Source: an uncultured Caryophanales bacterium (GTDB lineage: Bacteria; Bacillota_I; Bacilli_A; RFN20; CAG-826). Taken from it: a DNA stretch of 6,776 bases. The translations under genes were made by a program, and so were the position numbers. The notes below the pieces were generated by a model. It saw only the letters and a list, made by a program, of their open reading frames with translations, was not told where the DNA came from and ran no database searches. Of this stretch, positions 1 to 5,015 are shown in pieces; within the stretch, counting starts at the first letter, position 1, and each line of letters begins with the position of its first letter. The stretch lies in contig CAMOQM010000052.1 of NCBI GenBank assembly GCA_946622925.1, forward strand, positions 1 to 6,776, in the 5' to 3' direction.

Positions 1-242
1 ACCGCTACGGCGATGGCCCCATAACCCACATATTGGTTGATTTCGAAAACCCTTAGGACCACTAGGGTCAATAAAGCGGCTATGCCAATGCCAATTCCAG
101 CGATAAAGAGGGTTAAAAATGATTTGGCTCTTTTTAAATCGTGCTTGCCAGAATACTTAGCTTGGTATTCCTCGAAAGTCATTTTGGGTTTGGCCGGTGT
201 CGAATTTTCTACGACGGCCACTACTTCGTTTTTCTTACCCAT
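1..242 (-). CDS. Unrecognised membrane protein, N-terminal part only (gene runs off the left edge)
   Basis: An open frame reads leftward from an ATG at 242-240 to the window edge (80 complete codons, no stop). The first ~40 residues are hydrophilic and rich in Lys/Glu, starting MGKKNEVVAVVENSTPAKPK. A membrane helix follows at about residues 41-63 (SFLTLFIAGIGIGIAALLTL), then a short polar stretch (RVFEINQYVGYG) and the start of a probable second helix (AIAVAV). AGGGG at 251-255 lies 8 nt upstream of the ATG and supports this start. The gene diverges from the oxidoreductase operon at 346. I do not recognise the family. The visible part fits a cytoplasmic N-terminus followed by an integral membrane region, and no function can be inferred from it. 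Confidence 0.75.
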   Translation of the reverse strand, partial: MGKKNEVVAVVENSTPAKPKMTFEEYQAKYSGKHDLKRAKSFLTLFIAGIGIGIAALLTLVVLRVFEINQYVGYGAIAVA

Positions 243-345
243 GGTTATATCCCCTGTTGCTATTTTAGGTTATCACACCACTAAAAAGAGGGGTATAAGA
301 ATAAATTCGCTTTGCGAAAGCCCAACTTGCGATAAACTATAGCGG
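243..345. promoter_or_regulatory. Divergent intergenic region, probable promoters for both flanking genes
   Basis: This 103-bp gap is the only non-coding stretch in the window and lies between divergent start codons (242 minus, 346 plus), so both promoters should sit here. Rightward, TTGCGA at 312-317 could be a -35 box with TAAACT (333-338) as a weak -10. That pair would place transcription start at about the ATG itself, with a short 15-nt spacer. Leftward, TAAAAT (complement of 262-267) is a reasonable -10 without a convincing -35. TTGCGA occurs twice (312-317 and 328-333). Assigning the region as regulatory is inference from gene orientation; the individual boxes are low confidence. Confidence 0.5.
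306..318. repeat. Small perfect inverted repeat in the divergent promoter region
   Basis: TTCGC-TTT-GCGAA is a perfect 5-bp dyad with a 3-nt centre. The overlapping GCTTT-GCG-AAAGC (309-321) is also a dyad. It overlaps the only reasonable -35 candidate for the rightward operon, so it could be a short operator, but the length is within what chance allows. Confidence 0.3.
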
Positions 346-361
346 ATGAAACTCTTTATCG
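330..361 (+). repeat. Inverted repeat flanking the start codon at 346
   Basis: CGATAAA (330-336) and TTTATCG (355-361) are perfect 7-bp complements separated by 18 nt that include the ATG at 346-348. If the transcript starts upstream, a weak hairpin could hold the start codon in its loop. AT content is high and chance occurrence is possible. Confidence 0.25.
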
Positions 362-891
362 ATTCCTGCATTAGGGAAGATTCGCGCACCAACATTCTAG
401 CCGAAGCTTTCATGGAAAAGCATCCGGGCAAGTGGAAAACCTTATCTTTGGTTGACCTTGGGCTAAAGCCTTTAAATGAGGAAAGATTAGATGCACGCAT
501 GGCCTATCTTAATAAAGGCGATTTTAATAATCCCGCTTTTGATTTAGCCAAAGAATTCGCCGAGGCCGAGGAAATCCTCATTGCTTCTCCTTATTACGAT
601 TATTCCTTCTCCGCCTTATTAAAAACCTATATAGAAAATATCTATATAATCGGCATCGTAAGCCGTTATGATGAGACGGGCCGTCCCATCGGTCTATGTA
701 GAGCCAAAAGGTTAACCTATATAACGACTGCGGGTGGACCTTATGATCCCGCTTATAGCTATGAATATATAAGGCGCATCGCCACCGAATGTTTTGGCAT
801 TAAAGAATGCAATTTAATCTATGCGGAAAATTTAGATATTGTCGGTTATGACGCCACCGCCATAATAGAAGCGAAAAGGAAATCATTATGA
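346..891 (+). CDS. NAD(P)H-dependent oxidoreductase, flavodoxin-like fold (Flavodoxin_2 family)
   Basis: This 181-aa protein matches the small FMN-dependent NAD(P)H oxidoreductases of the AzoR/NQO-like Flavodoxin_2 group. The N-terminal strand MKLFIDSCIRE is followed by DSRTN (12-16), the FMN phosphate-binding loop position. ASPYYDYSFSALLK (80-93) corresponds to the family's AP-x-YN-x-S-x-P-x-LK segment at the flavin ring, and TTAGGPY (127-133) to the second ring-contact loop. Length is normal. The reaction is probably two-electron reduction of quinones, azo dyes or similar acceptors by NAD(P)H in the cytoplasm; the substrate cannot be read from sequence. The start is fixed because an in-frame TAG lies at 340-342 and a later start would remove the phosphate loop. 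No Shine-Dalgarno is visible before it. It heads a three-gene operon, and its TGA overlaps the next ATG. Confidence 0.9.
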   Translation: MKLFIDSCIREDSRTNILAEAFMEKHPGKWKTLSLVDLGLKPLNEERLDARMAYLNKGDFNNPAFDLAKEFAEAEEILIASPYYDYSFSALLKTYIENIYIIGIVSRYDETGRPIGLCRAKRLTYITTAGGPYDPAYSYEYIRRIATECFGIKECNLIYAENLDIVGYDATAIIEAKRKSL

Positions 892-1544
892 ACAAAGTCC
901 GTAAGATGGTCGCCCCAATATTAGACTTTTCTATCCTCGTCATGGTGGTTATCGCTAGCATCATGCTAATTGGCAATCCCGCCGCCGGAGGGCTTGATCA
1001 ATTTAAATATTTCACCGTCCAATCCAATTTATTAATGGGAACCGCGGCCACCGTGTCCTTTATTTTCGAAATCTTGCTATTAACCAATAAGATTCAACGC
1101 TTCCCATTGCCGCCAAGGATCATCGAGTTATCGGCCTCAATCGGAACCACCGTTACTTTCTTTACCGTCATTTTCTTCCTCGGTCCAACCAGGGGCTGGA
1201 CTTATATGTATCTAGGCGGCAACCTCTTCATGCATATGCTCGTCCCTTTACTAGCCATGATTAGGGTTGCCGCGTTCCAGCCCCAAGGGAATATCATGAA
1301 ACTGAAACATACCTTCTTTGGGATCGTCCATCTTAGCGTTTATAGCGTGGCATATCTAGTTAACTGTGCCATCCATAACGGCTATGGAACCACCCAATAT
1401 GACTGGTATGGCTTTGGCGCGGGCGGACTCGGCGCTGGAATATTGTCTCTTGTCATAATGGTTGCCGTTGGCTACGTCTTCTCATTGCTTTTCTATTTCT
1501 TGCAGAATAAGTTCTGTTCCTCTCCGGAGGCCATTAAAGAATGA
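888..1544 (+). CDS. Pr6Pr-like six-helix membrane protein
   Basis: This 218-aa integral membrane protein has about six helices (roughly 10-29, 44-66, 82-99, 108-128, 143-163, 180-206) and no signal peptide. Two features match the bacterial Pr6Pr family of uncharacterised membrane proteins: FKYFTVQSNLL (39-49) around the start of helix 2, and the helix 4 segment GGNLFMHMLVP (110-120). The molecular function is unknown. T43 and H116 sit where the distantly similar eukaryotic AIG1/ADTRP proteins carry a catalytic Thr and His; that comparison is from memory and is only a hint. ATGA overlaps join it to the oxidoreductase (888-891) and to trmL (1541-1544), and AAAAGGA (874-880) is its ribosome binding site, 7 nt before the ATG. 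The family call is fairly secure. Confidence 0.75.
   Translation: MNKVRKMVAPILDFSILVMVVIASIMLIGNPAAGGLDQFKYFTVQSNLLMGTAATVSFIFEILLLTNKIQRFPLPPRIIELSASIGTTVTFFTVIFFLGPTRGWTYMYLGGNLFMHMLVPLLAMIRVAAFQPQGNIMKLKHTFFGIVHLSVYSVAYLVNCAIHNGYGTTQYDWYGFGAGGLGAGILSLVIMVAVGYVFSLLFYFLQNKFCSSPEAIKE
1526..1530 (+). promoter_or_regulatory. Ribosome binding site of trmL
   Basis: GGAGG lies 10 nt before the ATG at 1541, inside the last codons of the preceding membrane protein gene. With the ATGA overlap it supports coupled translation and this start. Confidence 0.7.
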
Positions 1545-2035
1545 CCCATATCCATATCGTCTTACACGAACCCGAAATTCCCCAAAATACCGGGAATATC
1601 GCTAGAACCTGTGCCGCTACCGGCTCATCTTTGCACTTAATCAAGCCCCTAGGCTTTTCCCTTAACGATAAATATATGAAAAGGGCGGGCTTAGATTATT
1701 GGGATAAACTCGATGTCCATGTTTATGAAAACTATGAGGACTTTATTTCCAAAAACCCTAACGCGGAAATCTATTATCTATCTAAGAAAGCCAACAAAAT
1801 ATATTCCGAGGTCGCTTATCCAGACGAAGTCTATTTGATGTTTGGAAAGGAAACCAAAGGCATTCCCGAAGCTATCCTTAAAGCCAACAAGGAAAGATGC
1901 TTGCGCATGCCAATGTTACCAGGGCTACGTTCCTTAAACCTTTCCAATACCGTGGCTATCGCCACCTATGAAGTCCTCCGCCAGAAAAACTTCGAAGGTC
2001 TATCTTCCGACGGTGGATTATTTAGCAAAGACTAA
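1541..2035 (+). CDS. trmL: tRNA (cytidine(34)-2'-O)-methyltransferase TrmL (SPOUT family)
   Basis: TrmL transfers a methyl group from S-adenosylmethionine to the ribose 2'-OH of the wobble nucleotide in tRNA-Leu isoacceptors. All three SPOUT motifs are present: NTGNIARTCAATG (16-28), LMFGKETKGIPE (99-110), and MPMLPGLRSLNLSNTVAIATYE (123-144), the last forming the trefoil-knot AdoMet site. R22 in motif 1 and the SLNLSN segment are the usual functional positions. At 164 aa it has the single-domain length of the family (E. coli about 157), with a short polar tail. It is the last gene of the rightward operon. Its stop codon overlaps that of the convergent transporter gene, so no terminator fits between them. 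Its co-transcription with an oxidoreductase and a membrane protein is not obviously functional. Confidence 0.95.
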   Translation: MTHIHIVLHEPEIPQNTGNIARTCAATGSSLHLIKPLGFSLNDKYMKRAGLDYWDKLDVHVYENYEDFISKNPNAEIYYLSKKANKIYSEVAYPDEVYLMFGKETKGIPEAILKANKERCLRMPMLPGLRSLNLSNTVAIATYEVLRQKNFEGLSSDGGLFSKD

Positions 2036-2637
2036 CCTTTCTTTAAATAGGCAACGAAACGGGTCCGCATAAGGATTATTTTGGTAATTAGGCCAATGCC
2101 GATACCCGTAAAGAAAGCAATGAATAATAGCCACGGCAAATAACCTAATATCGGGGTGCCTAAGAATAAATAAGCCACGCCGATTTGGCCTAGGACATGG
2201 AACAAAGATCCCGTTAACGAGATCCCGATAATCGACATTTGCTTAAAGGCAAAATGAAGGATAGCCATAATAAGGAAAGACAAGAAGGTACCCGCCAAAG
2301 CCATATAACCGCCCATGGAGAAGAGCGAACCTCTTAATAATCCAACCAAGATGGCTTTTAATATCGCAACGAAGAAGCCATCCCTAATCCCATAAAGGTA
2401 AAGGACTAAAAGAATTGAGATGTTAGCTAGCCCTAGTCTCATGCCTGGCAAAAATATAGGTGGCAAGAAAGACTCTAATAAACCTAGAATCAAGGCAACC
2501 GAAAGCAAAACTCCAAGCCTAGCTATCTTCCTAGTCGATAAGGAGGAATCGCCCTTAGGAAAGATAAGAAAGGTTATAAATAAAGCGATGGCGAATAGTA
2601 GTCCGGATACTATGGCGTGGATAGTAGGATAGCTCAT
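2032..2637 (-). CDS. Gx transporter family membrane protein (Hpre_diP_synt_I)
   Basis: This 201-aa polytopic protein belongs to the Gx transporter family, often mislabelled heptaprenyl diphosphate synthase component I. The family signature is clear: LGLLESFLPP (51-60), LPGMRLGLANI (63-73), LRGSLFS (101-107), and SLFHVLGQ (144-151) followed by the YLPW helix. An extra N-terminal helix (about 8-27) precedes the core. The family resembles small ECF-type S-components and is thought to move a small molecule; the substrate is unknown. It is the last gene of the Rnf operon, with an ATGA overlap to the NusG-II gene and a GGAGGAG site. Co-occurrence with NusG-II and ApbE genes is familiar in Bacillota Rnf loci, which suggests a role linked to flavin-based membrane redox rather than isoprenoid synthesis; that link is inference. 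Confidence 0.88.
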   Translation of the reverse strand: MSYPTIHAIVSGLLFAIALFITFLIFPKGDSSLSTRKIARLGVLLSVALILGLLESFLPPIFLPGMRLGLANISILLVLYLYGIRDGFFVAILKAILVGLLRGSLFSMGGYMALAGTFLSFLIMAILHFAFKQMSIIGISLTGSLFHVLGQIGVAYLFLGTPILGYLPWLLFIAFFTGIGIGLITKIILMRTRFVAYLKKG

Positions 2638-3017
2638 ATATGGATCTCCTCCACCGCCTCGTCCCCTTTAATTAGGACCACCACGCCTTCATGGGCGCAG
2701 ATGATAGAGTCCCCGGCCTTAGATTTATAGCCTTGACCCACGCAATATTGGTTAGGACAAGGGGAAGATGTAACGGCAATCTTCCCGCCTTTGACGTTAA
2801 TGACGACTTCCCCTTCTTGGGTTATTACCTTTTGGGTTTGGTCTTCGTTTAGATTAAGGGAATAAACAACTTGGCCTTTATAAGTTACCTCGGCGCTAAC
2901 CCCGCTTTCTTTTTTCCCTGAGCCAGCCACGATTAAATAAACCACAATCCCAACTAGGATTAATAAGAAGACGACGAACTCGATTATGTGGGTGCGTTTA
3001 GCGGATGAATTCTTCAT
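2634..3017 (-). CDS. NusG domain II-containing membrane-anchored protein
   Basis: This 127-aa protein has one N-terminal helix (about 11-31, uncleaved anchor likely) and an extracytoplasmic domain of the NusG_II family, a stand-alone beta domain unrelated in role to the transcription factor. The family's Cys pattern is present: C87-x4-C92 (CPNQYC) followed by GQGY, then C107 in SIICAHEGVVV. Most relatives as I recall them read ClPN after the last Cys; here it is CAHE, adding H109. The function is unknown; the Cys residues could bind a metal or form redox disulfides. It overlaps apbE by 20 nt and the transporter by 4 nt. Members often lie beside apbE and rnf genes, so a role in flavin or electron transfer at the outer membrane face is a reasonable inference. 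Confidence 0.85.
   Translation of the reverse strand: MKNSSAKRTHIIEFVVFLLILVGIVVYLIVAGSGKKESGVSAEVTYKGQVVYSLNLNEDQTQKVITQEGEVVINVKGGKIAVTSSPCPNQYCVGQGYKSKAGDSIICAHEGVVVLIKGDEAVEEIHI
2646..2652 (-). promoter_or_regulatory. Ribosome binding site of the Gx transporter gene
   Basis: The complement reads GGAGGAG, 8 nt upstream of the ATG at 2637-2635, within the coding end of the NusG-II gene. It supports the start that gives the ATGA overlap. Confidence 0.7.
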
Positions 3018-3954
3018 TGGCGTAAACCACCTTGCCGTCTTTGCAGAAAGCGTATTTAACCCCTAATTGATTAAGCTTTTCCTTGCCTTGTTCCCCTAAC
3101 ACCAAAAAGGAAGTGGTAAGGCCATCTAATAGCCCGGCGTCCTCCCCTAGCATGTATAAGGCATCGTATCCCAAATTGGCGTTTCCATTCCTTGGATCGA
3201 TGATATGGGAATAAGTTTTGCCATCTATTTTCACGCCCTGTTTTGAAACCGAAGAGGCGGATATTGCAAGGTTTTTGGCATAAAAGTAATGGGGTTTTGC
3301 GTCCTCTAGATAGACTTTTAGGTTGCCATCCGAGTTAGGTGTTTCCCCCACTAATATCGAGGAGGAGCCCCCATTTATTAGATATTGTTTTATGCCTTTT
3401 TCATCTAGGGTTTTCTTAAGCTTATTTAGGCATAGTCCTTTGCCAATGGAGCCTAAATCTATCTGGCCTTTGCCGGCTTTGGTAATGGTGTTGCCCGCTA
3501 TGCTAACCGTGGTCGATTTAGCTTCTTCTAGCAAGGTGAGTTTGGTCGCATCGTCTAAAACTTTGCCTTGGTCTAAACTTTCTAGCCAAGCCGAAGTCAA
3601 AGCCCCTAGCGAATATGAGAAAGTATCGGGGGCAATCTCTTTTACGCGGTTAGCCAAGGAAAAAGCCTCGAGCAAGAAGGGGTCGCCTTCTACCGTCCCT
3701 TTTTCATTTAAGGTATATACCCCATTAACGCAGCTGGTCTTTTCAACATCCAAAACCTGAGAGGTCTTGCTGATATAAGAAACAATTTCGTCAACGTCTT
3801 TTTGGGAGCCTTGGTAAAGATGGATGTCCCAGGTCGTCCCATAACCATAGGCCGTCCCCGAATAATGGGTAATCCCCGGCGAACAAGAGCAAAGCCCCGC
3901 GGAGGCGAGGCTTAAGGTCAAACAAAATATGATTCTTTTATTGCTTAGGGACAT
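2998..3954 (-). CDS. apbE: FAD:protein FMN transferase ApbE (lipoprotein)
   Basis: ApbE attaches FMN from FAD through a phosphoester bond to a Thr in target proteins, here most likely RnfG and RnfD, on the outer side of the membrane, using Mg2+. The 318-aa length is typical. The N-terminus is a lipoprotein signal with lipobox LCSC, giving C24 as the likely lipidated residue. Family motifs follow in order: YGTTWDIHLY (38-47), IDLGSIGKG (165-173), INGGSSSILV (193-202), SHIIDPRNG (249-257) and LLDGLTTSFLVLG (275-287), where D277 fits the Mg2+-ligand Asp. The ATG at 3954 lies inside the rnfB end (17-nt overlap) with only a weak ACGGAA site, so coupled re-initiation is likely. Having its modification enzyme in the Rnf operon matches the need for flavinylated subunits. 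Confidence 0.93.
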   Translation of the reverse strand: MSLSNKRIIFCLTLSLASAGLCSCSPGITHYSGTAYGYGTTWDIHLYQGSQKDVDEIVSYISKTSQVLDVEKTSCVNGVYTLNEKGTVEGDPFLLEAFSLANRVKEIAPDTFSYSLGALTSAWLESLDQGKVLDDATKLTLLEEAKSTTVSIAGNTITKAGKGQIDLGSIGKGLCLNKLKKTLDEKGIKQYLINGGSSSILVGETPNSDGNLKVYLEDAKPHYFYAKNLAISASSVSKQGVKIDGKTYSHIIDPRNGNANLGYDALYMLGEDAGLLDGLTTSFLVLGEQGKEKLNQLGVKYAFCKDGKVVYANEEFIR

Positions 3955-4255
3955 GCAAGGTTCCGTCTTGGTCGGGGTGGGCGCTTAGATAAGCGATAAT
4001 CGGATCGTAGTTTTTATCTTTCTTACCGGGTTTGCATTTGCTGACCATTGGTTCTTTTCCCGAAACCAAGGCTTCCGCCATCTGGTGGCAGCCAGCATAG
4101 CCGCAAGCCCCGCAATTGTAGTTAGGCAACATCTTCTCGACGTCTTTGATTCTTTCGTCTTCATGGACGTGGAAAATCACCCCGAAAATCACTAACAATA
4201 CCCCAAAGAAGATTCCTAAACCCGCGAGGATGAGGGCAGCCCATAATACAGTCAT
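3938..4255 (-). CDS. rnfB: Minimal RnfB: one membrane helix plus a single 4Fe-4S domain
   Basis: RnfB passes electrons from reduced ferredoxin into the Rnf complex. This 105-aa version starts with the usual hydrophobic helix (about 4-28). It continues with the family's FeS domain: ML-PNYNCGACGYAGC, with ligands C48, C51, C56 and C74 (spacing x2, x4, x17). After C74 only about 30 residues follow and none is Cys. Typical RnfB is about 190 aa or longer and carries two or more additional ferredoxin-type clusters, all missing here. apbE begins 17 nt before the rnfB stop, so there is no hidden remainder downstream and this is not a simple frameshift. A strong AGGAGG lies 7 nt before the ATG. An ATGA overlap couples it to the Cys-rich microprotein gene. 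Identity as an RnfB N-terminal module is firm; how it receives electrons is open. Confidence 0.88.
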   Translation of the reverse strand: MTVLWAALILAGLGIFFGVLLVIFGVIFHVHEDERIKDVEKMLPNYNCGACGYAGCHQMAEALVSGKEPMVSKCKPGKKDKNYDPIIAYLSAHPDQDGTLHVPKQ

Positions 4256-4431
4256 TTCTTCTCCTCCTCACATAAAGCCCGGACGATGGGGCAAGATAAC
4301 TCGTGGCAACCTTCGCATTTAGGACGATTTGGCTTAGGTCCTTTACGAAGGAAAACAAATAAAACAAAGGCTAGGACCCCAAGTCCGACGAGAAGAGAAA
4401 TGACAATCGCCAAATATCCGCCCTGACTCAT
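4252..4431 (-). CDS. Cys-rich single-helix membrane microprotein between rnfA and rnfB (59 aa)
   Basis: A complete 59-codon frame fills the gap between rnfA and rnfB, starting at ATG 4431-4429 and ending at TGA 4254-4252. Both ends share ATGA overlaps with the neighbours, and AGGGG (4440-4444) sits 8 nt before the ATG. Residues 1-5 are polar (MSQGG). A single strongly hydrophobic helix spans about 6-28, followed by a basic linker (RKGPKPNRPK), then KCEGCHELSCPIVRALC and a charged EEEKK end. The four Cys (39, 42, 47, 54) form C-x2-C-x4-C-x6-C, fitting one Fe-S cluster or metal site on the cytoplasmic side by the positive-inside rule. I cannot name a family. The architecture resembles FeoB-associated Cys-rich proteins and NqrM, the iron-delivery factor of Na+-NQR. 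Without this gene the Rnf chain would have a 170-nt gap, so it is very probably real. Confidence 0.87.
   Translation of the reverse strand: MSQGGYLAIVISLLVGLGVLAFVLFVFLRKGPKPNRPKCEGCHELSCPIVRALCEEEKK
4263..4268 (-). promoter_or_regulatory. Ribosome binding site of rnfB, inside the microprotein gene
   Basis: The complement reads AGGAGG within a longer GAGGAGGAG run, 7 nt before the rnfB ATG (4255-4253). The same bases encode the Glu codons in the EEEKK tail of the upstream 59-aa protein, so coding and initiation signals are superimposed. Confidence 0.75.
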
Positions 4432-5015
4432 ACGCCGATCCCCTGTAATCCCATAAACGCCATAGCCATGATGGAAGCGACCACCAAAGCGATGGGGATG
4501 CCCTTAAATGCCTTGGGGGTGGCGCTAGCTTCTAGACGCACCCGGATACAAGCATAAAGGAAGATAACCAAAGTAAAGCCGGCCGAAGTGCCGATGGCAT
4601 TAGCCATGGCCATGCCGAAATCTAGTTTGGAAGCGATATTTTCGCTAACTACGCCTAAGACCGCGCAGTTGGTAGTGATTAATGGCAAATAGATACCTAG
4701 GCTCTGATATAAGGCCGGTAGGAACTTCTTCATGACGAGCCCTACGATCATAACTAAGCAAGCGATGACCAAGATGGCGGCGATGGTATCTAAGAATGGC
4801 ACGCCAGCTGGGACCAATAAGAAGTTATATAGCGGCCAACAAATCGCGGCAGCCATGATGATGACGAAGCTAACGGCCGCGCCCATGCATAAGGAGGATT
4901 TGACTTTATTGCCAACCCCGATGAAGGAACAGATGCCATAGAACCTCGATAAAACGACGTTATTGATTAACGTGTAGGAGATAATGGCCATGATGAAGGC
5001 ACCTAAATAATTCAT
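4428..5015 (-). CDS. rnfA: Rnf electron transport complex subunit RnfA
   Basis: RnfA is one of two related membrane subunits (with RnfE) that form the ion-translocating core and hold an intramembrane Fe-S centre between them. The 195-aa length is standard. The N-terminal half-helix motif LINNVVLSRFYGICSFIGV contains C29, and the second inverted-repeat motif ITTNCAVLGV contains C117; these are the two expected cluster ligands. About six helices alternate through the protein. The residue after C29 is Ser, where most RnfA I recall have Pro (GICPF). It starts with an ATGA overlap to rnfE behind AAGGAGG (5023-5029) and ends with an ATGA overlap to the Cys-rich microprotein. Homologous to NqrE. Confidence 0.95.
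   Translation of the reverse strand: MNYLGAFIMAIISYTLINNVVLSRFYGICSFIGVGNKVKSSLCMGAAVSFVIIMAAAICWPLYNFLLVPAGVPFLDTIAAILVIACLVMIVGLVMKKFLPALYQSLGIYLPLITTNCAVLGVVSENIASKLDFGMAMANAIGTSAGFTLVIFLYACIRVRLEASATPKAFKGIPIALVVASIMAMAFMGLQGIGV
4440..4444 (-). promoter_or_regulatory. Ribosome binding site of the Cys-rich microprotein
   Basis: The complement reads AGGGG, 8 nt upstream of the ATG at 4431, inside the rnfA 3' end. The same pentamer at the same spacing precedes the gene at 242, so it is a plausible site type for this genome, though weaker than the AGGAGG sites. Confidence 0.5.

Noticed and set aside
37..342. 101-codon plus-strand frame at the left end
   Set aside because: It is antisense to the leftward membrane protein start and crosses the divergent promoter region; the minus frame has a ribosome binding site and normal membrane-protein features.
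273..500. 75-codon minus-strand frame over the intergenic region and the oxidoreductase 5' end
   Set aside because: It is antisense to a clear Flavodoxin_2 protein and has no similarity or initiation signal that I can see.
1984..2003. Possible terminator for the leftward operon (CTTCGAAG followed by five T on the minus strand)
   Set aside because: The dyad has no loop and the alternative stem is only 4 bp; it lies inside conserved-frame trmL codons, so a working intrinsic terminator is not supported.
3323..3760. 145-codon open frame on the plus strand inside apbE
   Set aside because: It is antisense to a well-supported ApbE; its translation has no recognisable domain, and it reflects codon bias of the opposite strand.
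3938..3954. Frameshift or truncation explaining the short rnfB
   Set aside because: apbE with its signal peptide starts inside the last rnfB codons, leaving no remnant ferredoxin domain in any frame. The gene is short by design, barring a past clean deletion.
4161..4367. 68-codon minus-strand frame across the rnfB start
   Set aside because: It overlaps rnfB and the Cys-rich microprotein in another frame, has no ribosome binding site, and reads as a shadow. The 59-codon frame fits both ATGA junctions and has helix plus Cys structure.
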